From Zobellia uliginosa (GTDB lineage Bacteria > Bacteroidota > Bacteroidia > Flavobacteriales > Flavobacteriaceae): a stretch of DNA of 64,000 bases. The first letter of the stretch is position 1, and every line of letters starts with the position of its first letter. Below, in pieces: positions 54,442 through 63,509 of the stretch. The position numbers and the translations under genes are program-made. Below the pieces are notes generated by a model. The model ran no database searches. It saw only the letters and a list, made by a program, of their open reading frames with translations, and had not been told where the DNA came from. The DNA is taken from contig NZ_JAHKPY010000002.1 in the NCBI RefSeq assembly GCF_018860745.1, forward strand, positions 124,001 to 188,000, given 5' to 3'.

Positions 54442-55047
54442 TTATTTCGTTGCCCCAATATTGTTTACAATATTTGCTGGACCTTCTGGAAACCACATTT
54501 TAGCCAAAAGATTAGGTACATATCCCACTGGTACATAATCTGCAGTATAGGTAATTTTGGTTATGTCCGGATCTACTTTCGTAAATTCATAAACAACCTT
54601 GTAGTTAGCCATTCTCTTAACATCTTCTTGTTTATAATCGTTTGAAACTGCCGTTGCTGTAAAAATAAGTATGTCATCTTTTTTGACCCGATCAATTTTT
54701 ATGACAATATCGCTATCTGCCATTGGCCATGGTGCATCAAAATAATAATATGCCAACCATTCCTTCCCCGATATTTTTTCTATTTCTTGGGTAACAGGTG
54801 TTCTTTTCAAGAATTTTTTATGATTGTTCGTATTGGAAAAATAGGCATCTAGTTCGTCTAAGGTAATGTTGGCCGTTGTCTGGGCAACGTAATAAAAATG
54901 GGTTCCTTCCTCTTCTTTGACCAGTTCATATTTTACCGTAGTCCTGCCATCTTTTGCGGTTTTCGTTTTATAGTTTCGGCTTTGTGCAAAAGCATTGATG
55001 GACGTTAATAATATAACTACTGTTCTTATATATTTTATGCGCTTCAT
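54442..55047 (-). CDS. Exported START-like domain protein
   Basis: 201-residue protein with a signal peptide (VVILLTSINAFAQS, cleavage near residue 22). The mature part has the pattern of a START/polyketide-cyclase-type lipid-binding fold: VAQTTANITLDELDAYFSNTNNHKKFLKRT, WLAYYYFDAPWPMADSDIVI and a C-terminal helix PNLLAKMWFPEGPANIVNNI. It probably binds a hydrophobic ligand. It lies between the SDR gene (33 bp) and the membrane protein gene (58 bp). Confidence 0.8.
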   Translation of the reverse strand: MKRIKYIRTVVILLTSINAFAQSRNYKTKTAKDGRTTVKYELVKEEEGTHFYYVAQTTANITLDELDAYFSNTNNHKKFLKRTPVTQEIEKISGKEWLAYYYFDAPWPMADSDIVIKIDRVKKDDILIFTATAVSNDYKQEDVKRMANYKVVYEFTKVDPDITKITYTADYVPVGYVPNLLAKMWFPEGPANIVNNIGATK

Positions 55048-55080
55048 TTCTCTTAGATTTCAATTATTGGAATCCAACTG

Positions 55081-56031
55081 TTAAACCTTCCATTCATAAC
55101 CAACAGCATCTTCTGATACTGACCAAAGCTTTTCCATTACGGGTTTATCTTTTGCGTGTGGCTCTAGCTTGCATTCACCTACCGGGCCGGTCCAATAATT
55201 TTTTCCTGTTGGGCCGTAAAAACCTTCTTGGTCCAAATCTGGTTCTGTAGCACACATTAATTCTGGATACGCACCTTTTTCTGCTGATTGTACCATTGGT
55301 GTCAATTTCATGATTTGCCACATGAATCTTGTCATTAAGCTTCCACTGGTTTTTATGAGTGATGTTGAAGATGCCCCTGGGTGGCAGGCATATGCTTTTA
55401 CAGTTGTTTTACCCGCCTCTTTTAATTTATCCTGTAATTCATAAACTGTCATAATCTGCGCCAGTTTACTTTGGCTATATACATCGTTAGGACCATAGTT
55501 CTTGTCCCAGTTCATATCATCGAACTTTATGGTCTTAATTCCCATAGTGTACCCCATACTGCCAACAGTTACAATACGACCTTTAGATTCTTCTATACGA
55601 GGGTAAAGTAATGCTTGCAGTAAAAAATTACCGTAATGGTTTACCCCTAACTGACTTTCAAAACCATCTTCGGTAAAGGTTTGTTTGGGTACTTGAGCTA
55701 TTGCGGCATTACAAAGCAAGGCATCTATTTGTGGTACGGTTTTAAGCACCTCTTCTGCAGCTTTTTTTACAGAAGTCAAGGATGCTAAGTCCATTTCTAT
55801 GTTGGTTACAGGTATTGCATTACCCAATTCTTGCTTTAAGGTTGCTATGGTAATGGTAGCCTTTTTTAGGTTACGGTTCAACATAACCACGGTTGCTCCT
55901 TTTTTCAATAATATTTTTGCAGCTTCATAACCTGTACCGCTTGTAGTACCTGTTATTACGAATGTTTTGCCTTTAAGACTTATAATTCTATCGGGTGTCC
56001 ACCCTTGTTCGCCAAATTGTGTTGTATTCAT
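55081..56031 (-). CDS. Short-chain dehydrogenase/reductase, protochlorophyllide-reductase-like
   Basis: 316-residue SDR. The nucleotide site is TGTTSGTGYEAA near residue 28, CNAAIAQVP replaces the NNAG motif near residue 110, the catalytic Ser is in TVGSMGY and the Tyr-Lys pair in YSQSKLAQ near residue 185. The HPGASSTSLIK and YPELMCATEPDLDQEGFYGPTG stretches are typical of the WW-oxidoreductase/protochlorophyllide-reductase-like branch. The organism is not photosynthetic on this evidence, so the substrate is another carbonyl or alcohol. First gene of a four-gene unit. Confidence 0.9.
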   Translation of the reverse strand: MNTTQFGEQGWTPDRIISLKGKTFVITGTTSGTGYEAAKILLKKGATVVMLNRNLKKATITIATLKQELGNAIPVTNIEMDLASLTSVKKAAEEVLKTVPQIDALLCNAAIAQVPKQTFTEDGFESQLGVNHYGNFLLQALLYPRIEESKGRIVTVGSMGYTMGIKTIKFDDMNWDKNYGPNDVYSQSKLAQIMTVYELQDKLKEAGKTTVKAYACHPGASSTSLIKTSGSLMTRFMWQIMKLTPMVQSAEKGAYPELMCATEPDLDQEGFYGPTGKNYWTGPVGECKLEPHAKDKPVMEKLWSVSEDAVGYEWKV

Positions 56032-56239
56032 TATATCCTATTTTTTAACTATCCAATAGAGTAGGACAAAGGTAAAATGGAGGGCCACCAACTTACTTAC
56101 ACACATTTTCGAATCTTGTATACTTTTTGGGGAGATAGTGTCATATGTTCAACCTTGGAAGGTTGTTCATTACCATATCGTATTTTAAACTTTTGGTTTT
56201 CTTTTCCCTATTTTTCTAATTCGGACTTATTGATCCTGT

Positions 56240-56559
56240 TGCCCATTAGTAAAATGGAAGAATGGGTGGCCAACTATCCAAGCTGGCGTAATTTCATTCT
56301 AGAAAGTTACCATAATAGGCTTAGTGAATTATGGGAAACGCTGGACAGCATCGCATTTTTAAATATGGATGAACGTCTATTAAAATACCTGAAAAATAAA
56401 TCCCCGGTTACGGGCAGTACTATCATTATCAGTACCCACCAGGAAATTGCTTATGAACTACACACTTCACGCGTAGTATTACCTAGGTTGCTTAAAAAAC
56501 TTGAAAATATGGGTAAGGTAAAACTAAACCGGTACCACATAAAACTTGTGGAGTTGTAA
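56240..56559 (+). pseudogene. Truncated second copy of the Crp/Fnr gene (3' part)
   Basis: 320 bp repeat of 52603-52922 in the same orientation, without gaps and with about 17 substitutions. It encodes only the C-terminal half of the regulator including the helix-turn-helix. There is no matching N-terminal half upstream: the open frame runs on to 56077 but its first 54 codons are unrelated. In the recognition helix ISR has become LPR, which should break the helix. It is best read as a decayed remnant of a duplication or recombination event. Confidence 0.85.
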
Positions 56560-56665
56560 AGTGGGGAGTGTAACGGTCTTGTGCTATATAGCGGTTGCAA
56601 AGATAGCAAATCTGACCGCATATCACTTGTTCTCAGGAGTGCTCATTATGGAATCATACGTTTTA

Positions 56666-57457
56666 CTATTGGTTACGTAATTCAAATTCTTTTTTTGCAG
56701 CTTGTATTTCTTCATCAGTCTTTGTTCTTTGCAGAATCCATTTCACATCTTTGGATTTGAGAGAGGCTGTCGTAAATAGAAATTTTTTGGCCATGATATG
56801 CTCATTATTTTCACCATAATTTTGAATGGAAACAAGGTTGGCCTTTATGAAATTCCATCCTTTTTGAAATTGAATATCTGCACTCCTCTCAACTTCGAGA
56901 CCGGTGCCATTAGGTGATTCTCGGATACATGTATCTTTATATTCAAGATCTCTGTCTATATACATCAAATAATACTTACTACCTACAATCTTGTCCCAGT
57001 TCTTTTTGTCAAGCATTCTTTCTTCGGAAACAGGAGATATATAAGCTACAGTAATGCCATATTTCTTTACGTAAATTGGCGGATATAGCTGAGAATATAC
57101 ATCATCGTATGGTGTTTTAAATAGCGGATTTCCCATCATGTCATATTCACCTTTTCCTTTACAGTTCATCATATTAAATTGACTCTCCAAATTAGAGCCC
57201 ATATGATTATTACCAAGCTCCTTAATGTCATAATCTAGTAAGCTGAAATGAATTGCTCCTGTCTTATCAATGCTGCCAAGTGTAATTTCATCTCCATTTT
57301 TGGGCCATTGAACAAGTTCAAATCCTCCGTTGGCATAATCTAATTCTCCTTCAAATTGGTTTTCAATTTTAGGAAATGAAATTTTAGTTTGCAATTGTTT
57401 TGTCTTGCATGAATGAAATAAAATAATCGAGATAATTATTATTAGATTCATTTTCAT
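56666..57457 (-). CDS. Hypothetical lipoprotein
   Basis: Start placed at the ATG at 57457 (263 residues) because it gives a compact lipoprotein signal (MKMNLIIIISIILFHSCKTK, Cys17); an ATG eight codons upstream is the alternative. The mature part is mostly beta in composition, with no family that I recognise. Features seen are FEGELDYANGGFELVQWPKNG near the start and a charged C-terminus SKDVKWILQRTKTDEEIQAAKKEFE. It stands alone. Function unknown. Confidence 0.7.
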   Translation of the reverse strand: MKMNLIIIISIILFHSCKTKQLQTKISFPKIENQFEGELDYANGGFELVQWPKNGDEITLGSIDKTGAIHFSLLDYDIKELGNNHMGSNLESQFNMMNCKGKGEYDMMGNPLFKTPYDDVYSQLYPPIYVKKYGITVAYISPVSEERMLDKKNWDKIVGSKYYLMYIDRDLEYKDTCIRESPNGTGLEVERSADIQFQKGWNFIKANLVSIQNYGENNEHIMAKKFLFTTASLKSKDVKWILQRTKTDEEIQAAKKEFELRNQ

Positions 57458-57699
57458 ATTCACAACTAAATATTTTATCATCTTATCTGTTTTTCATTCC
57501 TGAACGGTTAGTATATGAAACGTAGCGTGCAAATAGACGCTAACTTTTCGGATTATACACAAGCCGAATTTTTATGTTTTGTTCTTACTTTTTTATTTTA
57601 AAAGCCAAATTTAAAAATTTGGTGACTTTACAGATACACACAAACCTCTCGTAAAGCCTATAATAGCTATGTTTTATATACATTGTTAGCTATAGTGTT

Positions 57700-59436
57700 T
57701 TATTCAGTCAGCTTTAATTCATATCGAACATAATGTATACTTTTTATTGGCTTTCCACCTTTTAAAGCAGGTTCAAATTTTAGTTCAGACATACTTGATT
57801 TTACTTGCTCATCTAACCACATATTGCTTGCAACAGCAAATTTTATGTCCTCGACACTCCCTTTTTCATTAACAAATAAATAGTAACCATAAGATAATGT
57901 ATGGTCATCACCATATCCATCAAAAATTGATTTTTCCGCCTTAAATTTTTTAGCTATTATTTGGTCATTTATTGGTGTTGGTTGATTGTCAGGAAGTACA
58001 TAATCCTCATAGTCTTTATAACACCCATCGCATATTTTTGAAATAACATTTGTTTTGACTTTTGGATTTGTAAACTTTGGAAATTTTTTAGATGAAATAG
58101 CTTTGCCATTTTCATAAACAGTTTCTTGTTCTAAATTTCCGTTATCATAATAACTTCTTGTAATACCGTTTTCTTTCCCTTCTTTAAATTCTTGTTCTAA
58201 ACTTACTAAACCTTTTCTGATAGTTCTTGATTTACCATCTCTGAGGTAATTTTTGTATTTAGTCTCGTATATGGTTGTGCTATTAAATGAATTCCATTCG
58301 TTTATATAAAGTCCTGTTCCGTTTATCAAAGTTTGCTCTCCTTTTTCATTCCAATAGTTTTCAAAATAGACTTGACCTTCTTTAAAATCTGCTTCCAGTT
58401 TTTTACTTCCATCTTTCCAAAATTTCAGCCATTTTCCAGTCCTTGTAGTATTATCAATGAAATTCGATTGCTCTGCAAGTTGCCCATTATCATACCACTC
58501 TTTTGATTCGCCAAAGTTTTGGTTGCCATCAGCTTTTTTTGTTTCTAATTTTTTCTGAGCTCCATTTTCATAGAACCATTTATGTATTAGAACTTCATTA
58601 GGTTTATCCTTTACAACCTTATATTTTAGTGTTCCATTTTCGAAAAATTCTTCTCGCTCTCCAGTTTGTTCTCCTTCTTTGTATTCTATTCGTTCTTTTA
58701 GCTTTCCGTTTTCATAAAAGGATTTGAATTCTCCATTTATTACACCTTGTTCAAGGAAAAACTCTTCTTTAACTTTTTTGTCAGGATAAAAGGTCTTGCA
58801 TAATCCAGTAAAAGTCAGGTCAAATTCTTTTCCATCTTCGTCAAGACATATTTCGTTTGGGTTTTTACGAATGTAAGATTCAATTAAGGACATTGTCTCT
58901 TCATTCATTTCATAATACTTGTCATCAAGCAAAGACATTTCGTCAAGTCTATCATAAAGGTCGCTCCCGAACAAATCACTTTCTTGAGCTTTGTCCATTA
59001 GTTTTTTGTTTTTCTGATAGATTTTATCCGCTTTCTTGACAAGGTTGGCCATTTCAGTATCTCCAATATGTTCCAAGCCTTTAATTATTGTAGGAATATA
59101 AGGTCCGTAACCATTGTAATAGAATTGTACAAATCCACCATTTGTAACTTGAGCATCTAAATACCACCAATAATAAAGTGCTTTCTGTCCGTACGATAAA
59201 GATTTTCCACGTTCAATTTCGTGTTCCTTGTCCTTTATAAATTTCGATATTGGTTCAAGGACGAACCAACCAAAATCAAAACCGTTTAATTTGAAGAATT
59301 CACCTTTATTCAGTTCAGGACGAAAATGTTCGGTTTTATTAAATTCCCAATAAGGGTCATTTTCGTTTTGGGCTTTGCAACCGAACAGATTTAATAAGTT
59401 CATAATTATTATTGAAATAGTAAGTATTCTTTTCAT
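57700..59436 (-). CDS. Lipoprotein with DMP19-like domain, MORN-type repeats and TonB-like C-terminus
   Basis: Start set at the ATG at 59436 (578 residues), which gives a lipoprotein signal (MKRILTISIIIMNLLNLFGC, Cys20). Order of parts: a DMP19-like domain (about residues 40-140, QKALYYWWYLDAQVTNGGFVQFYYNGYG), then about eight YwqK/MORN-like repeats of the form GxxxxFYENGKLKExxxY (about residues 230-440), and a C-terminal TonB-like end (SSMSELKFEPALKGGKPIKSIHYVRYEL). Repeats of this kind occur in Bacteroidota surface proteins and in some toxin-immunity systems. The combination is unusual. Function unknown. Confidence 0.8.
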   Translation of the reverse strand: MKRILTISIIIMNLLNLFGCKAQNENDPYWEFNKTEHFRPELNKGEFFKLNGFDFGWFVLEPISKFIKDKEHEIERGKSLSYGQKALYYWWYLDAQVTNGGFVQFYYNGYGPYIPTIIKGLEHIGDTEMANLVKKADKIYQKNKKLMDKAQESDLFGSDLYDRLDEMSLLDDKYYEMNEETMSLIESYIRKNPNEICLDEDGKEFDLTFTGLCKTFYPDKKVKEEFFLEQGVINGEFKSFYENGKLKERIEYKEGEQTGEREEFFENGTLKYKVVKDKPNEVLIHKWFYENGAQKKLETKKADGNQNFGESKEWYDNGQLAEQSNFIDNTTRTGKWLKFWKDGSKKLEADFKEGQVYFENYWNEKGEQTLINGTGLYINEWNSFNSTTIYETKYKNYLRDGKSRTIRKGLVSLEQEFKEGKENGITRSYYDNGNLEQETVYENGKAISSKKFPKFTNPKVKTNVISKICDGCYKDYEDYVLPDNQPTPINDQIIAKKFKAEKSIFDGYGDDHTLSYGYYLFVNEKGSVEDIKFAVASNMWLDEQVKSSMSELKFEPALKGGKPIKSIHYVRYELKLTE

Positions 59437-59545
59437 TCGCGATGTTTCTTCAACATTATAGCTAACGTACGGATATGCGGACAATTACGCATATTTCTCA
59501 ATATTGGGGTATAAACGTACTTTTTCAGGTATGTTTATTTTGGTA

Positions 59546-59589
59546 ATACCTGCAATATAAATATTTACGTCTTTAAATTCTTACAGAAT
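59546..59589. repeat. 44-bp imperfect repeat, copy A
   Basis: Matches 63246-63289 in the same orientation at 39 of 44 positions, without gaps. It lies about 110 bp upstream of the lipoprotein gene ending at 57700 and downstream of the sensor kinase gene. Confidence 0.7.
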
Positions 59590-59733
59590 GGCGGAATAGA
59601 TATTAAAATGTTTACTTGATACGTAAATGAATTCTTTAAATTCGCGTTCTTTTTTGTAGTAGTACCAACTCAAATATTGGAATTTCTTAGAGGTGTGGGC
59701 GAGCCAAAAAGCCTTAAAAATGGTTATAGAAGT

Positions 59734-62700
59734 TTAGTTTACATTTTTACCTTTAGGTAAACGGATAATAAACGCAGTACCTTGCCCCAGTTCACTTTCA
59801 ATTTTAATTGAGCCCTCTAGCTTTTCAACCAATGTTTTAATAATAGCTAAGCCCAATCCATGGGAACTTTCCCCATCGGTTGGTCGTGCGGAGAGTTTTT
59901 GAAACATTTTAAATGCTTTATTTTTATCAGCTTCAGACATGCCGGGGCCATAATCTTTAAATGAAATCATTATGGAGTCGTTACTGGATTTTACGGATAG
60001 GTCAATTTTATTTCCTTTGTTTGAAAACTTAATTGCGTTGGTCATTAAATTATCAAAAATGCGGGTAACCAATTTTTGGTCCGAATGAATTAGGAGTGGT
60101 TTTTTATCAATAAACTTCCTCAGTTCTTGATTTTTTTCATCTAACCTGCTTATATAGCTTTTTTCCCATTCTTCTATAAATTCAGAAAGCTCTATATCCT
60201 TTAATTCAATTGTTTTTTCAGGGTGATTAACATTGCTCATAAAGAGCAAATTTGTGATTAAGCTATTGCCATTTCTAACAGATTTATGAATGTACCCAAT
60301 GTATGTTTTTTGTTCATCATCTAAGTTCTCATTACTTTCTATAAGCTGACTAAGACCTTGAATGTTATTAAGAGGACCTCTAAGGTCATGAGCCATAATC
60401 CCAATGATTCCGTCCTTTTCTCTATCTAGTTCCTCTAGTTTTTTGTTGTTCTCTACTAGTTCCTTAGTTTGTTTAGAGACCTCTTTTTTAAGCAAAGCTT
60501 CTGCTTTTTTCAATCTGTCAACCCGCAAATAATAGACTGTAAAAAGGAATCCGATCAATAATAAAACAACAAGTAGTCTAAACCACAGTGTTTTCCAAAA
60601 AGGTGGTTTTATGTTAATAGTCAATAATGTTTCTTGTTCATTCCAAACCCCTTCATTATTGGAGCCTTTAATTTTTAAAACATATGTTTTTGGATCTAAA
60701 TTGGTAAAAGTAAGATCATGTTTATTGCCATGCGCAATCCAGTTATCATTAAATCCTTCTAATTTGTATTTGTATGCATTATTCTGGGAATTTGTAAATT
60801 CTAAAGCAGAAAATTTAAATTTTAAATTGTTTTGATTATGGGATAGGTCTATTGAATCCAATTCGGAAATGGTTTTGCCAAATCTTATAGATTCATTGTT
60901 AACTTTAATGTTCGTAAAAACTACGTTAGGGATGTGAGGATTACTTTTAATATCCTTTGGGTTGAAAATTGTAAATCCAGATGTGCCTCCTACTAATAAA
61001 TTACCATCCAAGCCTTGAGCATGCCCTCCCATATCCAGTATATTGTTTCCGGGTATGGCAATATTTTTGAATTGCATGGTGAGCGGCTTTATTTTAGACA
61101 ATCCATTTGGGGTTGTCACCCAAATATTACCATCAACGCCGTGTAGAATCCCAAATATGATGTTACTAGGAAGGCCATCGGCTACGGTATATTGCTCAAA
61201 TTTTTCAGAGTCGGGGTCAAATATTGCTAAGCCACTTCTGGTTCCGATCCATATGCTATTGTTGCTATCACGATACAAGGAACGAACTTTATTTCCAACA
61301 ATGCAGTTTTCACAATCTTCCTTATTTTCCCATAATTTAAATTCAAAAGTATGGGTGTTGAGCAGAATTAACCCTCCGTCTGTACCTATCCATATTTCTG
61401 AGTTGGAAGATTTTAGTACACAATAGGCCGTTAAGCTCGTTAAGATTTTATTGGGCTTATCTTTTGAGTAGATACTCTTAATTTCATTTGTAATTGTATT
61501 GTAGGTAACCATACCAGCTCCTACAGTTCCAATTAATAGTATATTATCTTCCGTTTCATGTATGCTTTGTACGTGTCCTATTCTATTTGCTAATCTGTTT
61601 TTTACAAAACCCGATTCTAGGATAAATCTATCTTGCTTTGGATTGTATTTATAGAGGCCACCACTTTGCGTGCCTACCCATATGTCATTATTTTTTGAAC
61701 GTTCAATAACACGTATTCTCGGAATATTAACATCACCTCTGTAATTAAAATCCTTTATATAATTTCTATATAGCTTGGTTTTTGGGTTGAACCGGCTTAG
61801 ACCATTGTTGGTTCCTACCCATATAGTACCGTCTAAATCTTGCAACATTGCCCGTACGCCATTATGGACCAATGAATTACTATTATGGTTGTCTTTTTCC
61901 CAATGACTGAAGTTTAGGTTTTTTAAGTCAAATTTGTTTAAGCCGTTTCCTGTGGTAGCCATCCAGATATTTTTGGATTTATCCACAATGACATCCTCTA
62001 CGGAGTTACTTCCTATTTTGTATGCAGAATTTCCATCGGACTTATATATTTTTATCTCGTGGGTCTCTATGTTGTAATTCAATAAGCCGCTACCATTTGT
62101 AGATAACCAAATACTACCATTATGGTCATTATAAATCTTCCATATACACATTTTGTTAATGGAATATGTATCGGTTACATCCAGTGGTATTTTTTTGAAT
62201 GGTTTAGTGTGTGTGTCCAATACAGTTAAACCATTGTCCGTACCTACCCAAAGCACGCCGTTTAAATAATATATATCATTTATAAATTCTGAAGGAAGTG
62301 CATTTTCATTGGAAGCGCTCAAAGGAGTTTTAGTGAATTTACCAGTTGATGGGATGAAGTAGTAAAGTCCTTGAAACTCGTCCCCCACCCAAAGATTGCC
62401 TTTGTCATCTTCAGCCAAGGATTTTACGGAATAGTCACAATTTTGACATGCTTTAGGCTGTTTCCAATGCTGAAAGGTCTGATTGGAACGATTTAGTAAA
62501 TTCAATCCATTTTTTGTGGCAATCCAAAGTCTTGATTTACTATCCTCGTATATTCTGTGTACTACGTCGCTACTGATAGAAGTGGAATCATTTTTTTTAT
62601 GGGTAAATCTAGTTATAGCGCCCGTAGTTGTATTGTACAGGTTTAGGCCGCCACCTTCTGTGCCAATCCATATATTGCCATTAGAATCTTCTAATAGACT

Positions 62701-62973
62701 GGTAATCCAATTTTCTGATATAGTGTTGCTATTCTTCGGGTTGTACTTGAATATTTTAGGTTTGTAACCATCGTATCGGTTTAATCCATTGTTCGTGCCA
62801 ATCCAAATAAAACCTTTAGAGTCTTCAATAAGACAAGTAGGGTAATTTGAGGAAAGCCCTTTTTCAATATCAATTTTCTCTAAAAACTGATTATCAGACT
62901 GAGCGTTAACTCCTAAAATAAAAAGGAGAAATAACGCTGAAGTTAATAATACATTCGTGAGAGAACATTGCAT
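59734..62973 (-). CDS. Two-component propeller sensor histidine kinase
   Basis: 1079-residue membrane sensor. The signal peptide ends at NAQS near residue 25. About 14 Reg_prop-type repeats (DSKGFIWIGTNNGLNRYD and similar) form two seven-bladed propellers up to about residue 690, followed by a Y_Y_Y domain (FKFSALEFTNSQNNAYKYKLEGFNDNW) and one membrane segment (LWFRLLVVLLLIGFLFTVYYLRV near residue 795). The kinase has His862 in MAHDLRGPLNN, the N-box NLMTNAIKFSN and GLGLAIIKTLVEKL. Unlike hybrid HTCS regulators it stops after the ATPase domain, without receiver or AraC parts, so it needs a separate response regulator, not seen here. Two CxxC motifs in the propeller (CQNC, CENC) are unusual. 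Confidence 0.92.
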   Translation of the reverse strand: MQCSLTNVLLTSALFLLFILGVNAQSDNQFLEKIDIEKGLSSNYPTCLIEDSKGFIWIGTNNGLNRYDGYKPKIFKYNPKNSNTISENWITSLLEDSNGNIWIGTEGGGLNLYNTTTGAITRFTHKKNDSTSISSDVVHRIYEDSKSRLWIATKNGLNLLNRSNQTFQHWKQPKACQNCDYSVKSLAEDDKGNLWVGDEFQGLYYFIPSTGKFTKTPLSASNENALPSEFINDIYYLNGVLWVGTDNGLTVLDTHTKPFKKIPLDVTDTYSINKMCIWKIYNDHNGSIWLSTNGSGLLNYNIETHEIKIYKSDGNSAYKIGSNSVEDVIVDKSKNIWMATTGNGLNKFDLKNLNFSHWEKDNHNSNSLVHNGVRAMLQDLDGTIWVGTNNGLSRFNPKTKLYRNYIKDFNYRGDVNIPRIRVIERSKNNDIWVGTQSGGLYKYNPKQDRFILESGFVKNRLANRIGHVQSIHETEDNILLIGTVGAGMVTYNTITNEIKSIYSKDKPNKILTSLTAYCVLKSSNSEIWIGTDGGLILLNTHTFEFKLWENKEDCENCIVGNKVRSLYRDSNNSIWIGTRSGLAIFDPDSEKFEQYTVADGLPSNIIFGILHGVDGNIWVTTPNGLSKIKPLTMQFKNIAIPGNNILDMGGHAQGLDGNLLVGGTSGFTIFNPKDIKSNPHIPNVVFTNIKVNNESIRFGKTISELDSIDLSHNQNNLKFKFSALEFTNSQNNAYKYKLEGFNDNWIAHGNKHDLTFTNLDPKTYVLKIKGSNNEGVWNEQETLLTINIKPPFWKTLWFRLLVVLLLIGFLFTVYYLRVDRLKKAEALLKKEVSKQTKELVENNKKLEELDREKDGIIGIMAHDLRGPLNNIQGLSQLIESNENLDDEQKTYIGYIHKSVRNGNSLITNLLFMSNVNHPEKTIELKDIELSEFIEEWEKSYISRLDEKNQELRKFIDKKPLLIHSDQKLVTRIFDNLMTNAIKFSNKGNKIDLSVKSSNDSIMISFKDYGPGMSEADKNKAFKMFQKLSARPTDGESSHGLGLAIIKTLVEKLEGSIKIESELGQGTAFIIRLPKGKNVN

Positions 62974-63245
62974 TTGTTAGTTGTTTTTCTATGTAATCAT
63001 CGTCAATAAAATCTATTACAAAAATTAAAACTGCTTTTTTATCAGGTCAGTACTAGTATTTTTTGCCACGAGCTATTTTTCTATTTTTAGAAAGTAAGGT
63101 TGCTATTTTAAAGTATTTATTTTTGAATAAACTAGATTTTGCTTTATGAGTTAATCTATATCTCATGTACTAGCCTTTAAATCTTACTTCAACTTCTTTA
63201 TCATGTAAAAGCAAGTGTACCGGTATACTGGTATATGTTTAGCCT

Positions 63246-63289
63246 ATACTTGCAATATAAATATTTAAGTATCTAAATTCTTACAAAAT
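63246..63289. repeat. 44-bp imperfect repeat, copy B
   Basis: Second copy of the element at 59546-59589, five mismatches, same orientation. It lies about 270 bp upstream of the sensor kinase start. Both copies therefore lie upstream of minus-strand genes. Confidence 0.7.
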
Positions 63290-63376
63290 AGTGTAATATT
63301 TTATAAAAGACTTTGTTCTAGGACGTATGTACAACAGTTATCATACCATGCAACGCTGCAAAACCAAATCTTTTTT

Positions 63377-63420
63377 GTAACAAAAGTTGCTGTGAGCGCT
63401 TTACGAAATATTGAAATTTA
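63377..63420 (+). promoter_or_regulatory. GTA-N8-TAC-like site upstream of the oxidoreductase gene
   Basis: GTAACAAAAGTTGC at 63377-63390 differs from the site at 49661-49674 at two of 14 positions. The sequence GAAATTTA at 63413-63420 matches the -7 box in four of six positions at 33 bp centre to centre. It suggests shared control of this gene and persulfide dioxygenase. Confidence 0.5.
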
Positions 63421-63509
63421 CAGTATTAAAGTTGAAGATTCCTGTGCAGTTCCAATTCTTTGGACTCACGCTATACTACATAAGCTTTTACTTAAAAAAT
63501 AGAATCAAA

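Larger units (their letters stand above)
62974..63509. other. Gene-free divergent region between sensor kinase and oxidoreductase genes
   Basis: About 535 bp with no coding frame. It holds copy B of the 44-bp repeat (63246-63289) and, nearer the right-hand gene, the GTA-N8-TGC site (63377-63390). The rest is AT-rich, and I see no terminator or RNA gene. Confidence 0.6.

Noticed and set aside
56077-56239. 5' part of the open frame that runs into the Crp/Fnr remnant
   Set aside because: The first 54 codons do not match the regulator or any family that I know, and the homology to the intact gene starts only at 56240. I treat the remnant as a pseudogene and the upstream part as non-coding.
57700-59436. 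MORN-type repeat region as a DNA repeat array or CRISPR
   Set aside because: The periodicity is at the protein level (YENGKLK-like units) with varied codons; there are no identical repeats with unique spacers.
61043-61426. 127-codon open frame on the plus strand
   Set aside because: Antisense to the propeller region of the sensor kinase; the repeated blades of that gene create open frames on the other strand.
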